A stretch of 64,000 bases of DNA, taken from positions 6,510,001-6,574,000 of the forward strand of contig NC_019751.1 in NCBI RefSeq assembly GCF_000317435.1. Direction: 5' to 3'. The notes under the pieces were generated by a model that was not told the origin of the DNA, did not search any database, and saw only the letters and a program-made list of their open reading frames with translations. Below, one piece after another: positions 18,111 to 28,058 of the stretch (positions are counted from its first letter, which is position 1; each line of letters opens with the position of its first letter). This DNA is from Calothrix sp. PCC 6303. GTDB lineage: Bacteria > Cyanobacteriota > Cyanobacteriia > Cyanobacteriales > Nostocaceae. The position numbers were made by a program, and so were the translations under genes.

Positions 18111-19148
18111 ATGCCTTCCTCCCCAACCAAAATCACAATAATCGTAGTTCCCAGAGAAAAATTTAGTTCTACCCAAGCATCACTAGAAAGCATCTACCAA
18201 AATACCAATTATCCCTTCCACCTCATCTATATAGATGCAGGTTCACCACCCCATATTCAAAAATATCTAGAAGCCCAAGCAAGCATCAACAAATTCCAAC
18301 TTATTCGCATCAACCATTACCTTTCCCCCAACCAAGCAAGAAACATTGGATTACAACATAACCAAAGTCAATATGTTGTTTTCATCGACAACGATGTCAT
18401 CGTATCCCCCAACTGGTTAACACCATTAATTGACTGTGCAGAAACCACAGAAGCAACCATAGTTATCCCCCTAGTTTGTCAAGGAAAAACCCTCCATCAA
18501 GAAATCCATTGTGCAGGAGGAGAAACAGGCATTCACAACGGAAAAATCATCGACAGGATATACAAACAAGGGAAAAAAATCACAGATATCAACCCAAAAC
18601 TACAACGTCAAAAAACTGGACTTGCAGAATTTCATTGCATGTTAGTAGACACCAAAATTTTTCAAAAACTTGGCTTTCTCGACGAAAAACTCCTCAACAC
18701 CAAAGAATATCTAGATTTCTGTTTACTCGTCACCCAAGCAGGAGGTTCCATATATCTCGAACCAAACTCCATCGTCACCTACCAAACAGAACTACCACTC
18801 AACAACCTCAGCGACATCCACTATTACATGTTCCGTTGGAATGACAAATGGGAATACAGCAGCTTAAAACACCTACAAAAAAAGTGGAACCTCACCTCAG
18901 ACAAATACTTTCAACAACGCTACAAAAACCTAGGATGGAGAAAAAACATAGCAATAATATATCCCCTCACAAAAAACCTTCCTATTCCCAACCTCGGAAT
19001 CAAAATCCTGCGAAAAATCCTCCGCATCATCCTCTCCCTTATTCCTCATCTCCTCCTCTCTTCCTCTTCTGTGCGAAACTCTGCGCTTCCCAGCCTGCGG
19101 CAAGCCGCAAAAGCGTCTACTGCGAAACTCTGCGTTAAAAAAAATTAA
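18111..19148 (+). CDS. GT2-family glycosyltransferase with a repeat-derived C-terminus
   Basis: The 345-residue protein has a GT-A fold: the nucleotide-binding strand ITIIVVPREKFSSTQASL, the metal motif VVFIDNDVIV (residues about 83-92) and a later HCMLVDTKIFQKLGFLDE region. It follows the GT4 gene closely. The last 35 residues (from about LIPHLLLSSSS, rich in Ser, Ala and Arg) are encoded by sequence that resembles the cyanobacterial intergenic repeat CTGTGCGAAACTCTGCG, present twice near 19070-19135. The original stop was probably lost when that repeat entered, so the tail is unlikely to matter for catalysis. The downstream permease starts 7 bases later. Confidence 0.85.
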   Translation: MPSSPTKITIIVVPREKFSSTQASLESIYQNTNYPFHLIYIDAGSPPHIQKYLEAQASINKFQLIRINHYLSPNQARNIGLQHNQSQYVVFIDNDVIVSPNWLTPLIDCAETTEATIVIPLVCQGKTLHQEIHCAGGETGIHNGKIIDRIYKQGKKITDINPKLQRQKTGLAEFHCMLVDTKIFQKLGFLDEKLLNTKEYLDFCLLVTQAGGSIYLEPNSIVTYQTELPLNNLSDIHYYMFRWNDKWEYSSLKHLQKKWNLTSDKYFQQRYKNLGWRKNIAIIYPLTKNLPIPNLGIKILRKILRIILSLIPHLLLSSSSVRNSALPSLRQAAKASTAKLCVKKN

Positions 19149-19154
19149 TTAATT

Positions 19155-20000
19155 GTGAAACCAGAAATCATCTACACCCCAAAAAACACCCTCAAAAAAC
19201 CACTCCAACTACTTCAACAAATGAAGTTAGACATCCTCGCATCACGACAACTAGCATATCGATTCATGATACGAGATCTCACCGTCCAATATCGGCAATC
19301 ACTCCTAGGAATAACCTGGGCATTTCTCCCATCAATCATAACAGCAATCGGCTTTACCCTAGCCAACCAAGCCAACGTCATCAAAGTGGGAAAAACAGAC
19401 ATACCCTATCCAGCATACGTCATGTTTAGCACCACACTTTGGCAAACATTTATCGAAGCATTAAACGCGCCATTACAAGCAGTCACCGCAGCAAAATCAA
19501 TCCTCACCAAAATCAACTTTCCCCGTGAAGCATTAATCATTGCCAAACTTGGAGAAATTTGCTTTAATTTCAGCATCAAGCTACTATTAATAATTTGTTT
19601 ATTTATCTATTTTAAAATTCCTATTACCTGGACAATTATCCTCGCACCAATCGCAATTATCCATCTTATATTATTCGGTACCTTCATTGGTTTACTACTA
19701 GCACCAATTGGAATCTTATATCAAGACATCTCCAAAGGAATCACATTAATAAGTGGATTTTGGTTATTTCTGACCCCAATAATCTACCCAGTACCAAACC
19801 AAGGACTATTTGGAATACTAGTAAAATTCAACCCAGTAACACCATTAATCGTGACAATTCGGGAACTATCAACCACCGGAATATTATCACAAGCCCCAGA
19901 ATTTTGGCTCGTTAGCACAATTACCCTCATAGGTTTACTACTAACTTGGATATTTTTTCGTTTAGCAATGCCATTTGTGATTGAAAAAATTGGTTCATAG
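19155..20000 (+). CDS. ABC-2 type polysaccharide export permease
   Basis: The 281-residue protein has the amphipathic N-terminal segment followed by RDLTVQYRQSLLGITWAFLPS, a signature of Wzm/TagG-type permeases, and six hydrophobic helices (for example LLLIICLFIYFKI and GLLLTWIFFRLAMPF). It exports undecaprenyl-linked polysaccharide across the inner membrane together with the ATPase encoded 2 bases downstream. The start is a GTG, chosen because it is the first start codon after the preceding stop and fits the family length of about 270 residues. The C-terminal FNPVTPLIVTIREL motif is also characteristic. Confidence 0.92.
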   Translation: MKPEIIYTPKNTLKKPLQLLQQMKLDILASRQLAYRFMIRDLTVQYRQSLLGITWAFLPSIITAIGFTLANQANVIKVGKTDIPYPAYVMFSTTLWQTFIEALNAPLQAVTAAKSILTKINFPREALIIAKLGEICFNFSIKLLLIICLFIYFKIPITWTIILAPIAIIHLILFGTFIGLLLAPIGILYQDISKGITLISGFWLFLTPIIYPVPNQGLFGILVKFNPVTPLIVTIRELSTTGILSQAPEFWLVSTITLIGLLLTWIFFRLAMPFVIEKIGS

Positions 20001-20002
20001 TC

Positions 20003-21280
20003 ATGACTAACCTAATTCAGCAACCACCCTTAAACCAAACCCCAACAAACATCCCAATCTTAGAAGTAGCAGACCTTTCCAAAAAATTCTGCCGTAACTT
20101 AAAGCGATCGCTATTTTACGGAATCAACGATATATTAACAGAATTTACAGGACGCGATCGCATAAGTCAAAAACTGCGTCCCCAAGAATTCTGGGCAATC
20201 GAAAACATCAGCTTTCAACTACATCCAGGAGAAGCATTAGGACTAATTGGTGCAAATGGTGCCGGAAAAACCACATTACTGCGAATCATTAGCGGTTTAA
20301 TTAAACCCGACACAGGTTGCGTCAAAATTCGTGGTAAAATAGCACCTTTAATTGCATTAGGAGCAGGTTTTAACCCCATCCTCACAGGACGTGAAAATAT
20401 CTATATCAACATGTCAATTCTCGGCTTAACAACCCTGGAAATTCACAAAAAACTTCCAGATGTTATCAAATTTGCCGAAATTGGCGAAGCTATAGATACA
20501 CCCGTTCAAACCTATAGTTCCGGAATGGTAGCACGCTTAGGATTTGCCTGTGCAGTCCACATCGAACCAGATATTTTACTAATTGATGAAGTCCTGGCAG
20601 TTGGGGATATCAAATTTAGAATGAAATGCTATCAAAAGTTAGCAGAATTACGCCAAAAAGGAACAGCTTTTATTCTAGTTGCCCATAATCCCCATGTAAT
20701 TTTAAATATTTGTCAATCATCAATTTACTTATCCCAAGGAAAAGCAATTACCTTTGGAGAAACCACAGCAGTTATTCGTCAATACGAAGCAGATTTAGCA
20801 GCAGGAGATGTAAATGAAGCATTAGGAATGATGCACTTACCACCAAAATCAGCCCATGAAAGTCTGGGAATAGATATCACCTGCCTCTGTTTTAAAGACA
20901 CACAAAACAGAATTATTCATGCACCAATATGTGGAGATGCATCCATATTATCTGTCACATGTCAAGTAACTAAACCAATTGTTCATGCTAATTTAGGAGT
21001 AATCATTACCGCTTTATCAGGATACCAAGAAAGAGTTTTATACATCACATCTGCTAGCGACCATCACACCTTCAAAATACTCCCTGGAAAAATTGAAATT
21101 CAAATGCGAATGCCCTATCTGGGTCTTTTACCAGGATGCTACAGTGCTAAAATATACATCAAATCAGGTATGTCTTCCTTAGATATCATCCCATCTTTTA
21201 AATTCACAGTTCAACCAGGCAAAATCGCTAGCCAATCACTATTTTACCAGCCAAGAATATGGCAGATAATCAACTTATAA
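20003..21280 (+). CDS. ABC transporter ATPase of Wzt type with C-terminal carbohydrate-binding-like domain
   Basis: The first 250 residues are an ABC ATPase: Walker A GANGAGKTT, signature YSSGMVARLGFA, Walker B ILLIDEVLAVGD and the switch His in VAHN. A long N-terminal insert before Walker A (residues 25-60) is typical of polysaccharide exporters. The remaining 175 residues resemble the beta-sandwich domain of Wzt proteins, which in O9a-type systems recognises the modified end of the finished glycan. This suggests that length or end-capping is checked before export. The gene begins 2 bases after the permease stop, so the two are translated together. Confidence 0.93.
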   Translation: MTNLIQQPPLNQTPTNIPILEVADLSKKFCRNLKRSLFYGINDILTEFTGRDRISQKLRPQEFWAIENISFQLHPGEALGLIGANGAGKTTLLRIISGLIKPDTGCVKIRGKIAPLIALGAGFNPILTGRENIYINMSILGLTTLEIHKKLPDVIKFAEIGEAIDTPVQTYSSGMVARLGFACAVHIEPDILLIDEVLAVGDIKFRMKCYQKLAELRQKGTAFILVAHNPHVILNICQSSIYLSQGKAITFGETTAVIRQYEADLAAGDVNEALGMMHLPPKSAHESLGIDITCLCFKDTQNRIIHAPICGDASILSVTCQVTKPIVHANLGVIITALSGYQERVLYITSASDHHTFKILPGKIEIQMRMPYLGLLPGCYSAKIYIKSGMSSLDIIPSFKFTVQPGKIASQSLFYQPRIWQIINL

Positions 21281-21395
21281 AACTGGGAATGAATATCTAA
21301 ATTAAATACATTTGTAGCTATTAGTTGACATCAGCTTTAAAACTTATTTTTCTCTAAAACTATTAAAAATTACTCAGATAAATTCCGAAAAATAT

Positions 21396-22400
21396 ATGCT
21401 ACCACTCGTCTCAATCATCATACCTTGTTTTAATGCAGGTAGATGGTTATCAGAAGCAATCAATAGCTGCTTACACCAAACCTACCAAAATATAGAAATC
21501 ATAGTCATTGATGACGGTTCTAATGATAACTCATTAGAAATTATCAAGAATTTCAGCCATCAAATTATTTGGAAATCAATCCCCCGCAGTGGTGGCAACT
21601 TTGCCAGAAATCTGGGATTTAGTTTATCTCAAGGAGAATACATTCAATTTTTAGATGCAGATGATTATATATCCCCAGAAAAAATTGCTAGACAAGTTGA
21701 TTTTTTAGAAAAAAAATCAGTAGACATAGTTTATGGAGATTGGAGACACAAATATCACTTACCAGATGGAACCAGCTTTTTAGGAGACATCAAAATATCA
21801 GGAACCCAAACAGATATATTAGAATCACTTTTAGGAACTTGGTGGGTAGCATTAGCAGCATTTCTTTATCGCCGAAGTCTAATTATAAATAGTCAAGGAT
21901 GGGATGAAAAACTATTTGCAGCCCAAGATCGAGATTTTTTAATTTCTCTAGTTATTAACGGTGCTAAAGTTGATTATCAACCAGGTTGTTACTCTATTTA
22001 TCGTCGTTATGGAAACATTACTGTCTCTACACGCTCCAAAGAATTCTGGATTAGTAGTCATCTCTTAGTTTTAAATAAATCAGAACAGCAATTAATCAAA
22101 TTAAATCGGCTATCAACTAATTATCATCAAGCCATCGCCTTATCCTACTTTTACTTAGCTCGTGAAGTATTATTAATCGACTATTCAGCATATTTAGAAC
22201 TATTAGAGCAAGCACTCCTACACTTTCCTAAATTCAAAAATAAAAATAAAAGTTTGATCTATCAGATATTGCAAAACTATTTAGGTTTCCGGCAAACTGA
22301 AAGAATCGCCTGCTATGTATTACTTTTAAATAAACTTTATCATTTAATACGAAATCAATCTCTATGGCATCCTAAGAAATTCCCCTTTATACCAGTGTAG
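21396..22400 (+). CDS. GT2-family glycosyltransferase
   Basis: The 334-residue protein starts with the canonical GT-A motifs: VSIIIPCFNAGRWLSEAI, IIVIDDGSNDNS and FLDADDYISPEKI (metal-binding DAD at about residue 90). GWDEKLFAAQDRDFLISL (residues about 169-186) is in the place of the catalytic base region. About 110 residues of helical C-terminus follow. It belongs to the surface-polysaccharide operon, although a 115-base AT-rich gap before it could hold its own promoter. Confidence 0.9.
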   Translation: MLPLVSIIIPCFNAGRWLSEAINSCLHQTYQNIEIIVIDDGSNDNSLEIIKNFSHQIIWKSIPRSGGNFARNLGFSLSQGEYIQFLDADDYISPEKIARQVDFLEKKSVDIVYGDWRHKYHLPDGTSFLGDIKISGTQTDILESLLGTWWVALAAFLYRRSLIINSQGWDEKLFAAQDRDFLISLVINGAKVDYQPGCYSIYRRYGNITVSTRSKEFWISSHLLVLNKSEQQLIKLNRLSTNYHQAIALSYFYLAREVLLIDYSAYLELLEQALLHFPKFKNKNKSLIYQILQNYLGFRQTERIACYVLLLNKLYHLIRNQSLWHPKKFPFIPV

Positions 22401-22447
22401 AACAATTTAGTAGTAGCATAATATAGTATTTATTATAGGTAATCATT

Positions 22448-22636
22448 ATGAACCGTTCTAAAATCGTGGCAGTAATCACAGGGGTCATTTCAATCCTGTT
22501 AGCAGTAGGCTACTTAATTCTGGTTCAACTATTAGACTTTCGCGGCGAAATGAAACCAGCACCAATTAGTCAAGAAGTGCAACAAATGACTATACTTGCA
22601 ACTCAATATTTTTCTCCACACACATTTCCTCGGTAG
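22448..22636 (+). CDS. Small single-helix membrane protein
   Basis: The 62-residue protein begins MNRSKIVAVITGVIS, has one transmembrane helix (IVAVITGVISILLAVGYLILVQLL) and then a short polar tail with FRGEMKPAP. Small proteins of this kind, beginning MNRSK.VAVITG, are common in cyanobacteria but have no assigned role. The last 20 residues may be extension into intergenic DNA, since conserved members seem to end shortly after the PAP segment. Confidence 0.6.
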   Translation: MNRSKIVAVITGVISILLAVGYLILVQLLDFRGEMKPAPISQEVQQMTILATQYFSPHTFPR

Positions 22637-23030
22637 GGTGTTAAAACAAGCCGCAAGTAAGTTTTGTGACGGGGATTTTAGTCCGACAGGTTTTGGCATT
22701 CGGACTAAAATCCCCAAAAGCTGCCTTGTCGAATCCCCATCTGCTGCATTCTGATTTTTCTGAGCTTTGCTCAGTGCCATCTCCCTTCCTCCCTGCTAGA
22801 AAGCCCCCTTTCCTCTTTTTCAATCACAAATATGTTTTAGATCTGCAAAAGTGAATAACTAACCTAAAAATTGGGAAAACTAAATTCAGGGAAAATATAG
22901 TTCAGTGCCAAAATATGGACATGAATTAGCCAAAACCCTGATTTTACCAGGCTACTTATCCAAAACCCTATTGCCTCTCTGATGGGAGAGATTTGCAAAC
23001 AAGTTTATTGAATATCGGAATCAAGTTTCT
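22637..23030. other. Intergenic region with one long hairpin
   Basis: Contains the inverted repeat at 22671-22715. The remainder, leading into the kinase gene, shows no open frame with a credible start. Confidence 0.4.
22671..22715. repeat. Perfect 16-bp inverted repeat
   Basis: GGGGATTTTAGTCCGA pairs with TCGGACTAAAATCCCC across a 13-base loop. It could end the polysaccharide operon transcript, but it also looks like a dispersed palindromic repeat. No T-run follows. Confidence 0.6.
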
Positions 23031-24584
23031 ATGTCAGACCCCAATATTGGTCGCTTACTCGTCAAACGCTACCACCTCCAGGAGTTAATCGGTACTGGAG
23101 CGATGGGTCGGGTTTACCGTGCTAAAGATAACCTGTTGGGTGGTGTACCTGTCGCAATTAAATTTCTCTCAATGTCCATCCAAAATAAAAAGATGCGCTT
23201 GCGAGAAAGATTTGAACGTGAAGCCAAAACTTGTGCTTTATTGGGACAAAAGAGTATTCACATAGTTAGGGTTATGGACTATGGGGTAGATGAGCACAAC
23301 ACCCCATTCTATGTGATGGAGTATCTCCAAGGTAAAAGCCTCAGCCAAATTGTTCGTAAACAACATCTCACATTGCCGCGATTTTTAAGTATGGTGCGCC
23401 AAATCTGTTTGGGTTTACAATGCGCCCATGATGGTATCCCAATTGACGGTTATCCTTGCCCCATTATTCACCGAGATGTCAAACTTAGCAACATGATGGT
23501 TGTGGCAGATCCTAGCTTTGGGGAACTAGTTAAAATCCTGGATTTTGGAATTGCAAAATTGCTTCAATCTAACACCCATCAAACTAACTTCTATCTTGGC
23601 ACCCTAGCTTATTCTTCTCCAGAACAAATGGAAGGCAAAGAACTTGATAGTCGTTCTGATATCTACAGTCTGGGTGTGATGATGTTTGAAATGCTTACAG
23701 GGAAATTACCTTTAGTTGCACCAACTCATTCCTTTGGAGCGTGGTACAAAGTTCATCACTACGAAAAACCACGTTCCTTTGCTGACATTAATTCGGAATT
23801 ACAAATACCGAAATCTGTGGAAAACTTGGTGATGAATTGCCTTGCTAAAGCATCAGGCGATCGCCCTCAAAAAGTTAGCGAAATTCTTGATATACTTACC
23901 AATGTAGAAACAACAGATCATTTAAGTTTAATTCCCCTCAAGCCAAATCCATTAGATGTTGATTCCTCTGGAACAATTGCTGAATCAGAACAGCGAAATT
24001 CTTTAGCATTGCGAGCAGCTTTGTCACGAGAGGAAATTATCAAACAAGCAACTTGGCCCAAAAATAAGCCAATTGCAAATATTGTTTTTCCTCATATTCT
24101 CAATATTAATAATAGTCTTAACCCTACACTTTGGATCATGCTTCCGAGGGAAGAAATTCAGAAACGTCTTGTTTGTACTCGCTATAATCAATTCATGTTT
24201 ATTATGAATCCTCACCCGATGCTGCTATGGATTACGGTGATTTATAACCGTCAACATGGTGCAAAGTGGCTACCCTATTATCTTGATCTCAAAACTAATT
24301 TTGCTATCGAAGTTGCTCGTTTACTTGGGGAAACAGGACATTACCGTTTGCTATTATTTGCAAGTGAAGAACCGAAGTATCCTGAACATATTCTCATGTC
24401 TACTATTGCCACAGATCAATGCCGACGTTTGCATGATTGGCTGGCAATTAGCCACACATTAGCTTCGGGGGGAGGGCAGTTGAGTAAGAATTTGTTGAAA
24501 AATGAATATGAGAAAATTAAGCCGCAAATTCTAGTTAAGTTAGGAACGATGAACACAGATTCACCGTTTGATCTATCGGCATGA
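23031..24584 (+). CDS. Hanks-type serine/threonine protein kinase with an unassigned C-terminal domain
   Basis: The 517-residue protein has an intact kinase domain in residues 1-285: glycine loop IGTGAMGRVYRAKD, catalytic Lys in PVAIKFLS, HRDVKLSNMMV, the DFG motif in KILDFGIAK, GTLAYSSPEQMEG and YSLGVMMFEMLTG. It should phosphorylate Ser/Thr in the cytoplasm. There is no membrane helix. A linker leads to a 190-residue C-terminal domain with WIMLPREEIQKRLVCTRYNQ and a conserved body (VARLLGETGHYRLLLFASEEPKYPEHI). This domain is found with cyanobacterial kinases and is of unknown function, perhaps a regulatory or substrate-docking module. The gene stands alone. Confidence 0.92.
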   Translation: MSDPNIGRLLVKRYHLQELIGTGAMGRVYRAKDNLLGGVPVAIKFLSMSIQNKKMRLRERFEREAKTCALLGQKSIHIVRVMDYGVDEHNTPFYVMEYLQGKSLSQIVRKQHLTLPRFLSMVRQICLGLQCAHDGIPIDGYPCPIIHRDVKLSNMMVVADPSFGELVKILDFGIAKLLQSNTHQTNFYLGTLAYSSPEQMEGKELDSRSDIYSLGVMMFEMLTGKLPLVAPTHSFGAWYKVHHYEKPRSFADINSELQIPKSVENLVMNCLAKASGDRPQKVSEILDILTNVETTDHLSLIPLKPNPLDVDSSGTIAESEQRNSLALRAALSREEIIKQATWPKNKPIANIVFPHILNINNSLNPTLWIMLPREEIQKRLVCTRYNQFMFIMNPHPMLLWITVIYNRQHGAKWLPYYLDLKTNFAIEVARLLGETGHYRLLLFASEEPKYPEHILMSTIATDQCRRLHDWLAISHTLASGGGQLSKNLLKNEYEKIKPQILVKLGTMNTDSPFDLSA

Positions 24585-24837
24585 TAAGGGCTGTTGGGAT
24601 ATTCAAAATAATCACCTGAATAGGAAGCTTCCACGATGTCATTTATTCATAATTATAGGTTATTAAAAAATAAGTAATGAGTATGTTTTTTTAACTGTGA
24701 TTTAGACCCAGAATCAAAAGCCGCTGCCGTCCTTTATTCCTGGGAATGAAACCCTCAAACTTTTTTCAATTCCTGTGATGGAAAGGTTTGTGATGTGAGT
24801 TAAAACAAGTTACCAATATTGGGATATTTCAGCTTTA

Positions 24838-25866
24838 TCAATCTTCAACAATTGCACCCCTTAACTTTAAGTTTATTTTCATCTGGCAATCAATTCCCTC
24901 ATTACATCCAAATAAGGTATTTTTAACTTGTGTTCCATTCAAATTTAGGTTTGTCAAGTCAAAATTTCGCAAATCAACACCTTCAATATCAGCACCAGCA
25001 AAATTCATATCTCGGAGGTTTTTGCCGTGAAATTGATGATTTAATAATTCCCAAATTGTTCGCCATTTTGAATCTATTTTTGTTCGCTGATCAATTTTGG
25101 TATTGCGAAGGTTAGCATTAGTTAAATTAGCTTTAGTGAGATTTGCTCCTGCTAAATTAGCTTCAGTCAGATTTGCATTTGTTAAATTAGCTCCAACTAA
25201 TTGAGCGTCACTCAAATCAGCATTGATCAAATTTGTATCTCTGAGCTTGCCATCACTTAATTTAACTCTATGGAGAATTGCATTAGTCAGATTTGCACCA
25301 TTAAGTTTAACACTATGCATGTAAGCATCACTTAAGTTAGTCCCGATTAAACAAGCATCAGAAATATTCGCATTCCAGAGATAAACATTTTTTAAAGCTG
25401 CATATTCTAGGTTTGCAGACACAAATTTAGAACCACTCAGGTTAGCATCCTGAAAATCTGTACCTGCTAAGTTAGCATGACTCAAATCACTAGAGCTAAG
25501 ATTACTATTTGCCAGCTTGGCATTAACCAGGTTAGCAAAGCAAAAATTAGCGCTGCTAAGGTTGGCATCTTCAAAGAAAGAATTGGTGAGATTACTGTTG
25601 CTTAAGTCAGCACCACTGAGATTGGCTTTGTTGAGATTTGCATAACTCATGTTGGCATGATTTAGATTAGCGCCGCTGAGATATACACCTTCTAGATTGG
25701 CATTGATTAATTCTATGTGGCTAAGATTTGCTAAAATCAGATTCACCTGATTTAAATTACAATCAGGTTGATATAAAATTTTTTCTAATAAATCGCGTTT
25801 GTCATAGGACTCTTGTCCGGCATTTACAGTATTATCTTCGGAAATTTTGATTATATCTTTACTCAT
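24838..25866 (-). CDS. Pentapeptide-repeat protein
   Basis: From about residue 45 the protein is built of A(D/N)LXX units such as ANLSGADLSNSNLTNSFFED and ANLTEANLAGANLTKANL, which fold as a right-handed quadrilateral beta-helix. An interruption (KIDQRTKIDSKWRTIWELL) near residue 270 breaks the helix before a last turn (NFAGADIEGVDLRNFDLTNL). The ATG at 25866 is preferred over a TTG 14 codons upstream, since AAAGAG lies just ahead of it; this gives 342 residues. There is no signal peptide, so it is probably cytoplasmic. The biological role of such proteins in cyanobacteria is mostly unknown. Confidence 0.85.
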   Translation of the reverse strand: MSKDIIKISEDNTVNAGQESYDKRDLLEKILYQPDCNLNQVNLILANLSHIELINANLEGVYLSGANLNHANMSYANLNKANLSGADLSNSNLTNSFFEDANLSSANFCFANLVNAKLANSNLSSSDLSHANLAGTDFQDANLSGSKFVSANLEYAALKNVYLWNANISDACLIGTNLSDAYMHSVKLNGANLTNAILHRVKLSDGKLRDTNLINADLSDAQLVGANLTNANLTEANLAGANLTKANLTNANLRNTKIDQRTKIDSKWRTIWELLNHQFHGKNLRDMNFAGADIEGVDLRNFDLTNLNLNGTQVKNTLFGCNEGIDCQMKINLKLRGAIVED

Positions 25867-25908
25867 AATGCTCTTTTTTTCATTTGGGACAAGTTCTAAT
25901 ACTGACAA

Positions 25909-26461
25909 AGTATAAATTAAATTGAATAAATTGAAAATTATTTATAAGTACTTTAGAATCTCTATTGCTTTCCTCTAGCGATCGCATAAATCAACCGACC
26001 ATTGATTTTACATTCAGAATTTTTATACCTGTAAAATTTAATGTATGTTGTAGTTTATACATCCATTATTGAAATTTTTTGAATAAATATTCAGTAATTT
26101 CATAAAGTTTACGTAAAATTTTTGTGATAATTTCATGTCCTCCACCACATCAACTCCCAACATAGACTGGCGCGAAGACTCAAAAAGTCTCATGATCAAA
26201 CTGGGACTTTTGCAATATATCTGATGGAAATGACTATAGTCCTCAAGAAAACCACTAAGCTGGTAGATATAAAACTCCGGTGGAGTTGTGCAGGAGCGAT
26301 GCTCCTGGGGGGATACGATAGAATTTGAGACAACTCTAATATACTCCCCGGAAGTAGTTGGTTGAATTTGTGCAAAAATCAACCTTTTGGTTCTTTATAG
26401 AAGCAAAACCACTGTACTGACAACTAACCTTCCCTGCTGATTAACTCACTCTAACCATACT
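25909..26461. other. Intergenic region upstream of ffh
   Basis: About 550 bases with two small hairpins near 26275-26315 (ACTCCGGTGGAGT and AGGAGCGATGCTCCT). A 114-codon minus-strand frame at 26038-26382 starts with TTG and shows no family features; I do not regard it as a gene. The ffh promoter should be near the right end. Confidence 0.4.
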
Positions 26462-27925
26462 ATGTTTGACGCACTATCTGACCGTTTAGAATCTGCCTGG
26501 AAAAAGCTCCGGGGACAAGATAAAATTTCCCAATCCAATATTCAAGATGCTTTGCGAGAAGTACGTCGTGCCCTATTGGAAGCCGATGTCAATCTGCAAG
26601 TTGTAAAAGATTTTATCAATGAGGTGGAAACCAAAGCACAGGGTGCTGAGGTAATAGCAGGAATTAAGCCTGAACAGCAATTTATTAAAATTGTCCATGA
26701 TGAGTTAGTCAAGGTGATGGGGGAAGAAAACGTTCCCCTCGCACAGGCTAGTACATCCCCAACTGTGGTGTTGATGGCGGGGTTACAGGGTACAGGTAAA
26801 ACCACAGCCACAGCCAAATTAGCCCTGCATCTACGTAAATTAAACAGAACTTGTTTGATGGTGGCTACTGACGTGTATCGTCCTGCTGCGATTGATCAGT
26901 TGATTACCTTGGGTAAGCAAATCGAAGTCCCGGTATTTCAGCTAGGTAGCGATGCTGATCCAGTAGAAATTGCCCGTCAGGGAATTGCACAGGGCAAAGC
27001 TGATGGTGTTGATACAGTAATTATTGATACAGCCGGACGCTTGCAAATTGACCAGGATATGATGGCAGAATTGGCGCAGATTAAAGCCACAGTTCAACCC
27101 CATGAAATCCTGTTAGTTGTGGATTCAATGACAGGTCAGGAAGCTGCTAATTTGACCCGGACTTTCCATGATCAAATTGGGATTACTGGGGCAATATTGA
27201 CAAAAATGGATGGTGATAGCCGTGGTGGTGCGGCACTATCAGTACGCCAAATTTCTGGTCAACCCATCAAATTTGTTGGTGTTGGGGAAAAAGTGGAAGC
27301 ACTACAACCATTTTATCCCGACCGGATGGCATCACGGATTCTGGGAATGGGTGATGTGCTGACTTTGGTGGAAAAAGCACAGGAAGAAATTGATCTTGCT
27401 GATGCTGAGAAAATGCAAGAGAAAATTTTGTCAGCAAAGTTTGACTTTACTGATTTTCTCAAGCAGTTACGTCTGCTGAAAAATATGGGTTCCTTGGGTG
27501 GCATCATTAAGATGATTCCAGGGATGAATAAACTCACTGACGACCAATTGAAGCAGGGTGAAACCCAACTCAAGCGCTGTGAAGCCATGATTAACTCCAT
27601 GACTCAGCAGGAACGACGTGACCCTGATTTGTTGGCAAGTTCTCCTAGCCGTCGTCGCCGAGTTGCAGGTGGTTCAGGGTATAAAGAAAATGATGTGAGT
27701 AAACTTGTCTCTGATTTCCAACGGATGCGTGGCATGATGCAGCAAATGGGACAAGGGAATTTTTCGGGAATGCCAGGGGGAAATATGTTTGGTGGGGGAA
27801 TGGGTAATATGTTCGGAGGTGGAAATCCTCAAGCTGCACCGGGGTGGAGAGGTTATAACGCGGGTGCGACTGCGAAGAAAAAACCCAAGAAGGATAAAAA
27901 GAAGAAGGGTTTTGGGACGTTGTAG
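26462..27925 (+). CDS. ffh: Signal recognition particle protein Ffh
   Basis: A GTPase that, with 4.5S RNA, binds signal sequences and brings ribosomes to FtsY at the membrane. The N domain is residues 1-90. The G domain carries GLQGTGKTTATAKLA, DVYRPAA, DTAGRLQID and TKMDGDSRGG. The M domain after about residue 300 is Met-rich and contains the RNA-binding SPSRRRRVAGGSG. A Gly/Met-rich tail (GGNMFGGGMGNMFGGG) and a Lys-rich end (KKKPKKDKKKKG) extend it to 487 residues. It heads a cluster with rpsP, khpA and phoH, a cyanobacterial gene order for translation and RNA functions. Confidence 0.97.
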   Translation: MFDALSDRLESAWKKLRGQDKISQSNIQDALREVRRALLEADVNLQVVKDFINEVETKAQGAEVIAGIKPEQQFIKIVHDELVKVMGEENVPLAQASTSPTVVLMAGLQGTGKTTATAKLALHLRKLNRTCLMVATDVYRPAAIDQLITLGKQIEVPVFQLGSDADPVEIARQGIAQGKADGVDTVIIDTAGRLQIDQDMMAELAQIKATVQPHEILLVVDSMTGQEAANLTRTFHDQIGITGAILTKMDGDSRGGAALSVRQISGQPIKFVGVGEKVEALQPFYPDRMASRILGMGDVLTLVEKAQEEIDLADAEKMQEKILSAKFDFTDFLKQLRLLKNMGSLGGIIKMIPGMNKLTDDQLKQGETQLKRCEAMINSMTQQERRDPDLLASSPSRRRRVAGGSGYKENDVSKLVSDFQRMRGMMQQMGQGNFSGMPGGNMFGGGMGNMFGGGNPQAAPGWRGYNAGATAKKKPKKDKKKKGFGTL

Positions 27926-28058
27926 TTAAGAAGAAGTCGAGAGTATGCTATTCAAAGCTAATTATGAGCAGAGTTTTTGACTTTTGTCCCTTTAGCATTG
28001 ACTAGTGCTAAAATTAGCGTTTGACTGAAAGTAAATATAGGAGAATTGTGTTTCAGCC

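Noticed and set aside
16830-22400. Polysaccharide operon as a recently acquired island
   Set aside because: The genes are A-rich on the plus strand, but there is no integrase, tRNA or flanking repeat to define an island; such clusters are common in cyanobacteria.
26038-26382. 114-codon minus-strand frame between the pentapeptide gene and ffh
   Set aside because: It starts with TTG, has no ribosome site, shows no domain or membrane pattern, and contains hairpin-forming DNA; probably not a gene.
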